Shown here piece after piece: positions 1 to 7,768 of a DNA stretch of 21,858 bases. This DNA is from Bacteriovoracaceae bacterium (GTDB lineage: Bacteria > Bdellovibrionota > Bacteriovoracia > Bacteriovoracales > Bacteriovoracaceae). The translations under genes were made by a program, and so were the position numbers. Location of the stretch: contig JAGLCH010000077.1 in assembly GCA_023146355.1 (NCBI GenBank), forward strand, positions 1 to 21,858, given 5' to 3'. Positions within the stretch are counted from its first letter, which is position 1. Each line of letters opens with the position of its first letter. The notes below the pieces were generated by a model. It ran no database searches, was not told the DNA's origin, and was given only the letters and a program-made list of their open reading frames with translations.

Positions 1-1
1 T

Positions 2-1312
2 CTTGATGATGAAGAAGCGGCAGCAAGACAAAATTCACAAAAACCTGTTCAAAAACCGAAGCTAAAAGTTGTTAAAGATATTCCAGAAGCAAAAAGTGCA
101 ACACCAGTTGCAAATATTCCAACGACTGCGGCAAAAGCTGCAAAGAAAACAGAGGAATTTATTAGACTTCCCCTTAGAAAAATTGAGGATCTTCTCAATG
201 ATTTAAGTGAGCAAGTTATTCTACAATCAACTCTCGATCTTCTTCGTCAAGATATTGTTGGTAATGTTGATGAAGTAAATAGAACAGTTCTTCAGCTTGG
301 TAAAATTACAAATGAGCTACAGCAAACTGCAATCTCACTACGCATGCTCTCTCTTAAGGGAGTATTTAGCAAGATGCAGAGAACAATTCGAGATACCGCT
401 AAAATCCTAAATAAGGAAATTAGATTTGTAACGGATGGAGATGATACAGAGCTCGATAAAACAATAATCGATGAGCTATCATCTCCACTTACACACCTCA
501 TCAGAAATTCTGTGGATCACGGAGTAGAAACACCTGATGAGCGAGAAGCTGCTGGAAAACCGAGAATGGGAACAGTAACGATGACAGCATCATACAGTGG
601 TCGTTACTTTTACTTGAAAATTAGTGACGATGGAAAGGGGCTCGACCGCGATCTGATTCGTCAAAAAGCAATTGAAAAGGGAATAGTTAGTGCCGACGAT
701 GAATTGTCAGAACAACAAATATTACAACTCATTTTTATGAATAGTTTTTCAACAAAGGATGAGGCCACAGACATTTCAGGACGTGGCGTAGGAATGGATG
801 CAATCAAGGGTGCAATTGAAAAACTACGCGGTTCAATTGAACTTGAATCGGAAGTAGGAAAAGGAACAACAGTTACCATCAAACTCCCTCCAACACTTGC
901 GATTTTCAATGGTATTGTTATCGAAAGTTCTGGACAAAAGTTCATATTCCCAAGTTCGGATGTATTGGAGATCTATCACGTTAACCTTGAAGACACTCGC
1001 GAGATGAGTCCAGGAAATCCAATCATTAGAATTAAAGATAAAGTGTATCCAGTCATTGATCTCAACAAAATTTTTAATCTACCTAAAAGCGAATCAGATC
1101 GCCCTAATAATGTCCTAATAACTGTGGCCTGTAACAATAAGGCGTATGGAGTGCTCGTTGATGATGTACTACTACAACAACGCATTGTGTTTAAAAACCT
1201 AGGGAGAGAACTAGAAGGCCTCCCTGGTGTTGCCGGTGGTACCATTTTAGCGGATGGCCGTGTCGCCATGATTGTCGAGGTAAGTGACTTGGTGGAACTC
1301 TATGAAAAGTAA
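2..1312 (+). CDS. cheA: Chemotaxis histidine kinase CheA, 3' part (5' end outside window)
   Basis: The frame is open from base 2, so the N-terminal part (His-phosphotransfer P1 and any P2 domain) lies outside the window; 436 residues are visible. An Ala/Lys/Pro-rich linker (about residues 1-50) leads into a helical P3 dimerisation region (about 52-120). The P4 ATP-binding domain follows, with the N box LIRNSVDHGVE (about 166-176), G1 box SDDGKGLD and G2 box GRGVGMDA. The last ~135 residues are the CheW-like P5 domain that docks on CheW and receptors. The kinase passes phosphate from ATP to its own His and on to CheY and CheB receivers at receptor arrays. The stop lies inside the start of cheR, indicating translational coupling. 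The family call is certain; only the missing N-terminus is unknown. Confidence 0.96.
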   Translation, partial: LDDEEAAARQNSQKPVQKPKLKVVKDIPEAKSATPVANIPTTAAKAAKKTEEFIRLPLRKIEDLLNDLSEQVILQSTLDLLRQDIVGNVDEVNRTVLQLGKITNELQQTAISLRMLSLKGVFSKMQRTIRDTAKILNKEIRFVTDGDDTELDKTIIDELSSPLTHLIRNSVDHGVETPDEREAAGKPRMGTVTMTASYSGRYFYLKISDDGKGLDRDLIRQKAIEKGIVSADDELSEQQILQLIFMNSFSTKDEATDISGRGVGMDAIKGAIEKLRGSIELESEVGKGTTVTIKLPPTLAIFNGIVIESSGQKFIFPSSDVLEIYHVNLEDTREMSPGNPIIRIKDKVYPVIDLNKIFNLPKSESDRPNNVLITVACNNKAYGVLVDDVLLQQRIVFKNLGRELEGLPGVAGGTILADGRVAMIVEVSDLVELYEK

Positions 1313-2186
1313 AGATACCGTAACTACATTTGAGGCCCCTAAAACTAGTGTTATTCAAGATAGTAATATTTCGGATGAACAGTTTGATTTTTTAAGTAAG
1401 CTGATTTTTGAAAAGGTAGGAATTTATCTCGACCATAATAAAACGACAATGGTTCAATCTCGAATTCTTAGACGTCTTAAAAAACTGGATTTAGACTCAA
1501 TAAAAGACTACATAACTTATCTCAAAGAAAACCCTGATAAGGAAATGGACTTCTTTATTAATTCACTAACAACAAATAAGACTGATTTTTTTAGAGAGAA
1601 TGATCACTTTGAATACTTAAAAGATGTTTTCTTAAAGGATTTAATTGAGAAAAAAACGGGTACTTCTGTTCAAGACCTCTATATTTGGTCTGCCGCATGT
1701 TCTGCCGGCCATGAAGTATATACACTAGCACTTGTAATGGATGAATTTTGCAAAAAGAATCCTCGCTTTAACTATAAGATTCTTGGTTCTGACATTGACA
1801 CTGATATTTTAGATAGAGCAAAAAAAGCAGTGTATCCAGCAGAGCAAATTGATCCTATACCTCGGCATTACCTGCAAGGGAATTTCCAAAAAGGTTCTGG
1901 AGAAAACGAAGGATTCTATCGGGCCTCGGATCACCTTAAGAGGAATGTTAAGTTTAAAAGATTTAACCTTACAGTCCCAACAGAAAGAGTTCCACTCACC
2001 TTTGATATAATATTTTTAAGAAATGTGCTTATTTACTTTCCCCCTGAAATAATAAAAAAGGTTATTGATAAGCTGGCATCACATCTTAAAAGTGGAGGGT
2101 TACTTATTATTGGGCACTCTGAAACATTAAACGGGATCGAGCACGACCTAGAATTCTTAGGCTCATCCATTTATAAAAAGAAATAG
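1302..2186 (+). CDS. cheR: Chemotaxis protein methyltransferase CheR
   Basis: 294 residues. It methylates receptor glutamates using S-adenosylmethionine, opposing CheB. The all-helical N-domain (about 23-105) ends in the family motif NSLTTNKTDFFRE (87-99). The Rossmann methyltransferase domain has the SAM loop SAACSAGHEVY (130-140; most relatives read GEEPY here), SDIDTDIL (163-170), FLRNVLIYF (238-246) and GHSE (271-274). I chose ATG 1302 because GGTGGA lies 5 nt upstream and the N-terminus (MKSKDTV) is reasonable; a GTG at 1284 in the same frame would add six residues. The gene overlaps the cheA stop by 11 nt and ends 2 nt before the next gene, so all are one transcript. No C-terminal TPR or receptor-tethering extension is present. 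Confidence 0.95.
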   Translation: MKSKDTVTTFEAPKTSVIQDSNISDEQFDFLSKLIFEKVGIYLDHNKTTMVQSRILRRLKKLDLDSIKDYITYLKENPDKEMDFFINSLTTNKTDFFRENDHFEYLKDVFLKDLIEKKTGTSVQDLYIWSAACSAGHEVYTLALVMDEFCKKNPRFNYKILGSDIDTDILDRAKKAVYPAEQIDPIPRHYLQGNFQKGSGENEGFYRASDHLKRNVKFKRFNLTVPTERVPLTFDIIFLRNVLIYFPPEIIKKVIDKLASHLKSGGLLIIGHSETLNGIEHDLEFLGSSIYKKK

Positions 2187-2188
2187 AA

Positions 2189-3820
2189 ATGAAAGAAATA
2201 TTCCTAAAACCAGGTGAGATCGAATTCAGCATGGAACCAGCACGAATCACAACAGTGCTTGGCTCTTGTATTGCTGTAACTATTTTTGATAAGAAATTAA
2301 AATGTGGAGGTATGTGCCACTATTACTTGCCACTCGCAAGTCCAAACAGCAAAAATCTGAATAAGTATGGGGAATATGCAATTGCAAACCTATTAAAGAA
2401 ATTTAAAGAGGTAAACTCATCCCCTCGAGACCTCGAAGCTAAAATTGTGGGTGGTGGAAATGTCATCAATATCACAAAAATAGGTGCCGATAATATTGGC
2501 GAGAAAAATGCTAGTATGGCGCGACAAAAGTTACAAAACTTTAAAATAAATATAACTGCCGAATCAGTGGGTGGGAATACAGGTAGAAAAATCAGACTAT
2601 ACACAGAGTCGGGAAAAATTGACCTTCGAAAGCTGAAGGAGAATGATACTGAGCTACAAGAGACAGGTCAGTATCTGGAAAAGACAACTTCGATTATACT
2701 TCCGAATTCAATTCGCAGAGCTCAGGCCCAGCAAGCAATTCAATCTGAGGAAGTTTCCCCTACCCATATTCAATCCGTAAAAAAATCCGGACCAATCAAA
2801 ATTTTGATTGTAGATGACTCAAAGTCAATGAGAATGATTTTGCGAAAAATGATAGAAAAGTATAGTGATATGTTGGTAATGGCCGAGGCAGAAAATGCAC
2901 ATGTTGCTCAAGAAATAATAGACAAACAGAAACCAGACCTTATTACACTTGATATAAATATGCCTGGTATGGATGGTGTTACATTTCTGAAAAGTTATAT
3001 GCCTAAGACTCCAATTCCTACAATTATGATATCATCCCTAAATAAGGCAGAATCGGGGCCGGTATTTGAGGCAATTGAAAGTGGAGCATTCGATTACATA
3101 AAAAAACCAAGCTTGGATGAAATTGAAAACTTATCCGGTGAATTGCATGAAGTTATTAAGGCAGCATTTGACTCTCACTATATTGAAAAAAGGCACGCTC
3201 CAAGTGTTAGTAAAGGCCTTACTATAAATACAACAGAAGAAATTATAAATAGTTCCCTAATTGCAATTGGCGCCTCCACTGGTGGAACTGAAGCGATTAA
3301 GGATGTGCTGATTGATCTTCCCAAAAACGTCCCTCCGATTATTATAACACAACACATACCACCTGTATTTTCCGCCGCTTTCGCAGATCGTCTAAATACT
3401 CTCTGCAAATTCAGCGTTAAGGAGGCCGAGGACGGTGATGAACTCAGGCCAGGTCATGCATTTGTAGCACCTGGTGGTAAGCATATGAAAATCATTAATC
3501 AGGGTGCTCGTCGTTTAATAAAACTTACCGAAGACCCCCCTGTAAATAGATTCAGGCCATCAGTTGATTATATGTTTGATTCAATATCATCTTTTACTGA
3601 TAAGCGCGTCATTGCGATCTTACTCACAGGGATGGGATCTGATGGAGCACAAGGTCTTTTAAAGCTTAGAGAGAATCGGGCCTATACTCTGGCCCAGGAC
3701 GAAAAGACTTCGATAGTTTATGGTATGCCAAAAGTAGCAGCAGAAATGGGAGCAGCAAAAGAAGTGGTTGCTTTAGAAAACATGTCTGAAAAGATAGCTA
3801 ACTATCTTAATAAAAAATAG
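2189..3820 (+). CDS. cheD/cheB: CheD-CheB fusion: receptor glutamine deamidase joined to response-regulator methylesterase
   Basis: One uninterrupted 543-residue frame carries two normally separate proteins. Residues 1-~150 are CheD, with TTVLGSC (Cys27) and GGMCHYYLP (His44) in the positions of its catalytic Cys/His pair and Thr21 nearby. A ~50-residue polar linker follows. Residues 203-325 are a CheY-like receiver with the acidic pair Asp209/Asp210, phosphoacceptor Asp255 in LDINMPGMDG, Ser282, and Lys305/306 before Pro. Residues 355-543 are the CheB methylesterase with Ser363 (GASTGG), His389 (QHIP) and Asp485 (GMGSDGA). CheD deamidates receptor glutamines and CheB demethylates or deamidates the same class of sites, so one protein would hold both activities under one CheA-controlled receiver. 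All key residues of each half are kept. The order matches the common cheR-cheD-cheB gene order, so the fusion probably arose by loss of a stop codon. The SD is weak (AAAGAAA); coupling to cheR is likely. Confidence 0.94.
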   Translation: MKEIFLKPGEIEFSMEPARITTVLGSCIAVTIFDKKLKCGGMCHYYLPLASPNSKNLNKYGEYAIANLLKKFKEVNSSPRDLEAKIVGGGNVINITKIGADNIGEKNASMARQKLQNFKINITAESVGGNTGRKIRLYTESGKIDLRKLKENDTELQETGQYLEKTTSIILPNSIRRAQAQQAIQSEEVSPTHIQSVKKSGPIKILIVDDSKSMRMILRKMIEKYSDMLVMAEAENAHVAQEIIDKQKPDLITLDINMPGMDGVTFLKSYMPKTPIPTIMISSLNKAESGPVFEAIESGAFDYIKKPSLDEIENLSGELHEVIKAAFDSHYIEKRHAPSVSKGLTINTTEEIINSSLIAIGASTGGTEAIKDVLIDLPKNVPPIIITQHIPPVFSAAFADRLNTLCKFSVKEAEDGDELRPGHAFVAPGGKHMKIINQGARRLIKLTEDPPVNRFRPSVDYMFDSISSFTDKRVIAILLTGMGSDGAQGLLKLRENRAYTLAQDEKTSIVYGMPKVAAEMGAAKEVVALENMSEKIANYLNKK

Positions 3821-3877
3821 TTTTTCGTAACATCGTAGAAACCGATAGGTTATGTAATTAATGATAAAGGAGAAAAT

Positions 3878-4387
3878 ATGAGCGAGGCAGAAAAGAATGA
3901 TAATAATTTCCTGGGAAATGATGGCGGGAGAACTAAGTATCTCACCTTCAACCTTGCTGATGAAAAATACGGCCTTCCTTTATCTTCGGTAAAAGAGATT
4001 ATTGGTATGGTTGACATTACTCCTGTTCCCCAGGTGCCAAAGTTCTTTAAAGGTCTTATCAATCTTCGCGGAAAAATCATTTCAGTAATTGACCTGCGCA
4101 TCAAGCTTGCTATATCCGCAGGGGAGATTGAGCCCAAAAAAACATCTATTGTAATCACTGATATCGAAGATGTTGTTATTGGTGTCATAGTTGATGATGT
4201 AGAGGCAGTTGTTGGTTTTCATGATGAGCAAATTAACAGTACTGTTGAGATTCAAAGTAAGGTAAGCAATGAGTATGTGTCCGGGATTGCAAAAACAGAC
4301 AATCAGAAGTTATGTCTTCTTCTCGACATTTCAAAAGTTTTAAGTTTAGAAGAATTAAATATGATTACAAGTAAAGCTAAAATCTAA
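3878..4387 (+). CDS. cheW: Chemotaxis coupling protein CheW
   Basis: 169 residues, a single CheW domain (about 18-160), the SH3-like double barrel that bridges receptors and CheA P5. Family features are the start KYLTFNLADEKYGLPL, the stretch ITPVPQVPKFFKGLINLRG, then VIDLR, and IGVIVDDVEAVV in the second half. ATG 3878 has an excellent SD (AAGGAG, 3867-3872, 5 nt away). A 57-nt gap separates it from cheD/cheB, and I see no convincing promoter there. It is therefore most likely the last gene of the cheA-cheR-cheD/B-cheW transcript, which ends at the hairpin 20 nt downstream. It resembles the P5 domain at the end of CheA, as expected, but is a separate gene. Confidence 0.95.
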   Translation: MSEAEKNDNNFLGNDGGRTKYLTFNLADEKYGLPLSSVKEIIGMVDITPVPQVPKFFKGLINLRGKIISVIDLRIKLAISAGEIEPKKTSIVITDIEDVVIGVIVDDVEAVVGFHDEQINSTVEIQSKVSNEYVSGIAKTDNQKLCLLLDISKVLSLEELNMITSKAKI

Positions 4388-4407
4388 TTATTGAGAACTC
4401 TCATTAA

Positions 4408-4434
4408 AAAGGCCTCCAAAATGTGGAGGCCTTT
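4408..4434. terminator. Bidirectional rho-independent terminator between cheW and the antiporter gene
   Basis: Perfect 10-bp stem AAAGGCCTCC / GGAGGCCTTT with the 7-nt loop AAAATGT. The A-tract on the left and T-rich right side let it serve both converging transcripts: on the - strand the stem is followed by TTTTTAA. It lies 20 nt after the cheW stop and 20 nt after the antiporter stop. Confidence 0.9.
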
Positions 4435-4454
4435 CTGTATTTATAGCGGCAATT

Positions 4455-5765
4455 CTAGAGCCCTGGTAACATTTGATAACAAACAATCATAATTGAGGTT
4501 GGAAACAAAGATCCAAGTAGTAGGTATAGTGGGTTAATTCCATCATTACCGAACGACTTATTAAGAATTCCATAACCAGCAGGATTTGGTGCATTTGCAA
4601 TAACTGTTAGACCACCACCTGTAACTGCACCTGCGACAAGATTATACTTCGCAGAGTCACTTAGACCTTCAACTAAAGATCCTAGATAAGTAAGAGCAGC
4701 ATTATCTGTAATACCTGTTAATGCTGTTGAACCAAAGTACAGCGCAAGGTCAGGGAGTTGCTTTAAAATTGCCTGTAGCCACCACCCCTGCATTCCACCA
4801 AGAGTAACAAGACCGGCGAGGAAGAAGCCAACAAGAAGAGATTCTTTAAGCTTAAGCTTGTCCTGAAATTTATGAGTAATATGGGTCATTCCAATAAAGA
4901 AAAGAAAAAGGCCCATGAAAAATTTCGGATGGTGAGCGGTAAGAACAACAAGCCCCATAAAAGCGACATGGATAACTACAAGCCACCAAGGTGTCTTAGG
5001 TTTACCATCACCATGCCCGTGCCCTGCAAGTTCACCAGTAAGTTCTTTTCTAAATGCGAAAGCGGTAATGAGAGTAACAATAACAACACCAATAGCAGCT
5101 TTGTAACCGAAATTTGATGCCATAAATGCCATGTCCCATTTCCACTTTCCTGCAACCATTAAAACTGGAGGAGCTGCAAAGTGAGTCAGGGTTCCACCAA
5201 CGGAAACATTTACAAAGAGTGCTCCAATTGTTGCGTACATAAATGTTTTACTCATTCCATGTTTGTAATAATATTGAAGTAATAAAATAGCAGTAACAGT
5301 CATTGCTGCCGGCTCAGTAATAAATGAGCCAAGAAGTGGTCCAAAAATTAGTGCTGAAATATAAAATGCCATCTTTTCACCAACAGGCATAAGTCTCGCG
5401 ATAAAACTTATAATACCTTCAGTGAACTTTAAAACTGGTCTTGTTCCGGCCATACACATAATGACAAAAACAAAAGCTGGCTCAGTATAATTAACACCAT
5501 TGAGATAGTGAATAACTCCCCCAGTAACATGGTGGCCGGCATCTTGAATCATAAAGCCATCAATAAATGAATAAAAAATGACAAATACAAGTGACCAAAT
5601 ACCAAAAATGGCCTCAACCTCACCTAAAAAATGAAGTATACGATTAGGGATCGAGCCATCTTCAAACTTATGAGAATAAGCTACGATCGGGTTTACAAGA
5701 AAGGTATGAATTACGGCAAGACCGAAAAGCAACGTACCTATAATTTCCATAGTTGTGGGATTCAT
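4455..5765 (-). CDS. Putative Na+/H+ antiporter (multi-spanning ion transporter)
   Basis: 436 residues from the chosen start, with about eleven or twelve hydrophobic segments: a polytopic inner-membrane protein. The sequence resembles the 'putative Na+/H+ antiporter' family (Pfam PF07399, ion transporter superfamily), including GPLLGSFITEPAAMT (about 142-156) and the polar-in-membrane stretch GGTLTHFAAPPV. The likely role is exchange of Na+ for H+, fitting a saline habitat; the transported ions cannot be read from sequence. A His-rich cytoplasmic or periplasmic loop HGHGDGK (about 249-255) is a possible metal- or pH-sensing element, which is only inference. An in-frame ATG at 5852 would add 29 residues but lacks an SD, whereas AGGAGG sits 4 nt before ATG 5765 (1 nt before the adjacent ATG 5768). 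The gene is divergent from the mutase gene and ends at the shared terminator. Confidence 0.75.
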   Translation of the reverse strand: MNPTTMEIIGTLLFGLAVIHTFLVNPIVAYSHKFEDGSIPNRILHFLGEVEAIFGIWSLVFVIFYSFIDGFMIQDAGHHVTGGVIHYLNGVNYTEPAFVFVIMCMAGTRPVLKFTEGIISFIARLMPVGEKMAFYISALIFGPLLGSFITEPAAMTVTAILLLQYYYKHGMSKTFMYATIGALFVNVSVGGTLTHFAAPPVLMVAGKWKWDMAFMASNFGYKAAIGVVIVTLITAFAFRKELTGELAGHGHGDGKPKTPWWLVVIHVAFMGLVVLTAHHPKFFMGLFLFFIGMTHITHKFQDKLKLKESLLVGFFLAGLVTLGGMQGWWLQAILKQLPDLALYFGSTALTGITDNAALTYLGSLVEGLSDSAKYNLVAGAVTGGGLTVIANAPNPAGYGILNKSFGNDGINPLYLLLGSLFPTSIMIVCYQMLPGL

Positions 5766-5769
5766 CATT

Positions 5770-5775
5770 CCTCCT
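5770..5775 (-). promoter_or_regulatory. Shine-Dalgarno site that fixes the antiporter start
   Basis: Perfect AGGAGG on the - strand, 4 nt before ATG 5765 and 1 nt before ATG 5768. It rules against the longer frame starting at 5852, whose extra N-terminus would include this site as codons. Confidence 0.8.
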
Positions 5776-5855
5776 GAGACATTATATAAATAAATAAATT
5801 CAAGAAAATTGTAACAGACAACATAATACAGGTCTAAGTAATTAAATAGCATTTA

Positions 5856-5878
5856 TATCTGACTAATACGCTCAGATA
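5856..5878. repeat. Inverted repeat between divergent genes, candidate operator
   Basis: TATCTGA - 9 nt - TCAGATA, a perfect 7-bp inverted repeat. It lies 13 nt upstream of the -35 element proposed for the mutase gene and about 28 nt upstream of a possible TATTAT -10 (5823-5828, - strand, weak -35) for the antiporter. Position and symmetry fit a dimeric regulator site serving both genes; no regulator is identified. Confidence 0.35.
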
Positions 5879-5891
5879 AGACAATCTTCAA

Positions 5892-5920
5892 TTGCAAAAA
5901 AGCCGTGCTAGACATATTAT
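5892..5920 (+). promoter_or_regulatory. Sigma-70-type promoter for the phosphoglucomutase gene
   Basis: TTGCAA (5892-5897), 17-nt spacer, TATTAT (5915-5920). Start of transcription would be near 5927, giving a ~28-nt leader containing the SD AAGGAAG (5942-5948). Confidence 0.55.
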
Positions 5921-5954
5921 GTTGAGGATTTATTATATTTAAAGGAAGATAAAA

Positions 5955-7682
5955 ATGGAAAGACACGTTGCACTTGAAAGGGCACAAGAATGGGCCAAAA
6001 ATGAGTATTTTTCACTAGAGTCGAGAAAAGAAATTCAGGACCTAATAGATGCTGGAGATGAAGCAGAGCTTTATGAAAGATTCTATAAAGAAATGGAATT
6101 TGGTACTGGAGGAATCCGTGGAATCCTCGGACAAGGTATCAACCGTCTAAACTACTATACAGTGAGAAAAGCAACTCAGGCACTGGCCTATGAGCTTAAA
6201 AATAGCTTTAAGGGCGACATCAAGGTCGCGCTTTCCTACGATTCACGTAACTTTTCAAAAGAGTTTGCAGAAGAGACAGCTGGAGTCCTCGCAGGAAATG
6301 GCATTCAGTCATATATCTACAATAGACTTAACCCTGTTTGTCTACTCTCATGGTCAACAAGAGAGCATAAAGCACAAGCTGGAATTATGATAACAGCAAG
6401 CCACAATCCACCAAAGTATAATGGGTATAAAGTTTACTGGGACGATGGGCGCCAGATAACTTCACCAAATGATAAAAATATCATTAACAACTATTGCAAC
6501 ATCAAAGATTACAATGAAATTGGCTTTATGAGCTTCCAAGATGGCCTTGATAAAGGTCTGATTCACTATGTTGGCGAGGAAGTTGAAGACAACTATATCG
6601 ATATGATTGCGAAATACGCTATCAAGCCAGACATGATTAAAGAAAATGGAGATAAAGTTAAAATTATCTTCACGCCAATTCATGGAACAGGTCTGGTTCC
6701 TGTCCAGAAGATTTTTAAGAAGCTTGGATTCACAAACTATTCCATCGTTAAAGAACAAGAGCTACCTGATGGAAATTTTCCGACTGTTGCAAGTCCAAAC
6801 CCGGAAAATCCAGCTGCGCTTCAGCTTGCAGTTGACCTAATGAAGGCCCAAAATGGTGACATTGTTCTAGGAACAGACCCAGATGCTGACAGGATTGGTA
6901 TTGCAGTTCCTCATAAAGATGAAGTTCATTACCTCAATGGTAACCAAATCGGAACTCTTCTAATGAACTATGTCATTGAGGGAAAAAAAGAACTTGGGAA
7001 CCTTCCTAAGCGAGGATATGTTGCTAAAACAATTGTAACAACTGATCTTCAGCAAAAAATTGCTGATGCCCATGGCCTTGAGATGTTCAATACTCTCACT
7101 GGCTTTAAATGGCTTGGTGGAGTAATTGGAGAAAAAGAGAAAAATGATAAAGACTGTGAATTTATCTTTGCATCCGAAGAGTCATTTGGTTACCTCAACC
7201 ACACTCATGTTAGAGATAAGGATGGTATAGGGCCAAGTGCCCTTCTCTGCGAAATGGTTCTAAGCTATAAGCTTCAGGGAAAAACACTTATCGATGGACT
7301 CGATGACATTTATGAGCAATATGGATTCTTCCATGAGCATCTTTTAAACCTAAGCTATGAAGGCTCAGAGGGCGCCAAGAAAATTCAGAAAATCATGGAT
7401 TTATTTAGAGATTATTCTAAAGATGTTATGGCCGGGGAAAAGATCGAAGCAGTCGAAGACTATACAAATGGCTTTAATGGGCTTCCAGCAAGTAATGTAC
7501 TTTGCTTCCGCCTTTCTGGTGGAAATAAGGTTCTAATGAGACCATCGGGAACCGAGCCAAAAATTAAGTTTTATATTATGCTGCAAAAGAGTGAAGGAAC
7601 TCTTGAGGAGAATAAAGTAACTTGCAAGGCACTAACCGACTCTGTGGTTAAAGAGATTGAAGAAATCTGTAAAAATGCATAA
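5955..7682 (+). CDS. pgcA: Phosphoglucomutase/phosphomannomutase (alpha-D-phosphohexomutase, PgcA type)
   Basis: 575 residues, the usual length for the bacterial PgcA-type enzymes. It interconverts hexose 1- and 6-phosphates (Glc-1-P/Glc-6-P, possibly Man) in the cytosol, feeding nucleotide-sugar and envelope polysaccharide synthesis. Four domains are evident from their signature loops: EFGTGGIRG near the N-terminus (48-56), the phosphoserine loop TASHNP with Ser149 (147-152), the Mg2+ loop DPDADR (308-313), the sugar-binding loop SEESFGY, and the phosphate-binding loop RPSGTEP (529-535). All catalytic motifs are intact. SD AAGGAAG is 6 nt before the ATG. The gene has its own promoter and terminator, so it is monocistronic. 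Glucose versus mannose preference cannot be decided from sequence alone. Confidence 0.93.
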   Translation: MERHVALERAQEWAKNEYFSLESRKEIQDLIDAGDEAELYERFYKEMEFGTGGIRGILGQGINRLNYYTVRKATQALAYELKNSFKGDIKVALSYDSRNFSKEFAEETAGVLAGNGIQSYIYNRLNPVCLLSWSTREHKAQAGIMITASHNPPKYNGYKVYWDDGRQITSPNDKNIINNYCNIKDYNEIGFMSFQDGLDKGLIHYVGEEVEDNYIDMIAKYAIKPDMIKENGDKVKIIFTPIHGTGLVPVQKIFKKLGFTNYSIVKEQELPDGNFPTVASPNPENPAALQLAVDLMKAQNGDIVLGTDPDADRIGIAVPHKDEVHYLNGNQIGTLLMNYVIEGKKELGNLPKRGYVAKTIVTTDLQQKIADAHGLEMFNTLTGFKWLGGVIGEKEKNDKDCEFIFASEESFGYLNHTHVRDKDGIGPSALLCEMVLSYKLQGKTLIDGLDDIYEQYGFFHEHLLNLSYEGSEGAKKIQKIMDLFRDYSKDVMAGEKIEAVEDYTNGFNGLPASNVLCFRLSGGNKVLMRPSGTEPKIKFYIMLQKSEGTLEENKVTCKALTDSVVKEIEEICKNA

Positions 7683-7695
7683 GTAAATAATACGA

Positions 7696-7729
7696 AAATG
7701 GCCTCTTGCTAACATACAAGAGGCCATTT
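7696..7729. terminator. Bidirectional rho-independent terminator after the mutase gene
   Basis: Perfect 13-bp stem AAATGGCCTCTTG / CAAGAGGCCATTT with an 8-nt loop, followed by CTATTTTAG on the + strand and by TTTTCG on the - strand. It lies 13 nt after the mutase stop and about 40 nt after the stop of the converging lipoprotein gene, so it probably ends both. Confidence 0.88.
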
Positions 7730-7768
7730 CTATTTTAGTAATAGACCTAACGCTTTTAAATTAAATGA

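Noticed and set aside
661..1269. Long frames on the strand opposite cheA, and similar opposite-strand frames under dnaE and the 739-aa gene
   Set aside because: They mirror strongly conserved coding sequence, have low-complexity Ser/Leu/Phe-rich translations and lack ribosome sites.
1284..1301. GTG start for cheR at 1284
   Set aside because: ATG 1302 has better SD spacing and the added residues (MTWWNS) only read the cheA end in another frame.
3791..3808. Hairpin AAGATAG-CTAA-CTATCTT at the end of cheD/cheB
   Set aside because: The stem is short and AT-rich, lies within codons and has no immediate T-tract. It is too weak to call an attenuator or terminator, and cheW appears to belong to the same transcript.
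3822..3848. ACCGATAG before cheW resembling a flagellar sigma-28 -10 element (GCCGATAA)
   Set aside because: The matching -35 position at 11 nt reads TTTTCGTA, not TAAA-like, so there is only half a site.
5781..5809. Perfect TATAAT on the - strand upstream of the antiporter
   Set aside because: There is no -35 at 17 nt (ATTTTC), and the implied start near 5774 falls inside the SD, leaving no leader.
5766..5852. Longer antiporter frame starting at 5852 with 29 extra residues
   Set aside because: No SD precedes 5852, the extra peptide is atypical, and a perfect AGGAGG sits just before ATG 5765/5768.
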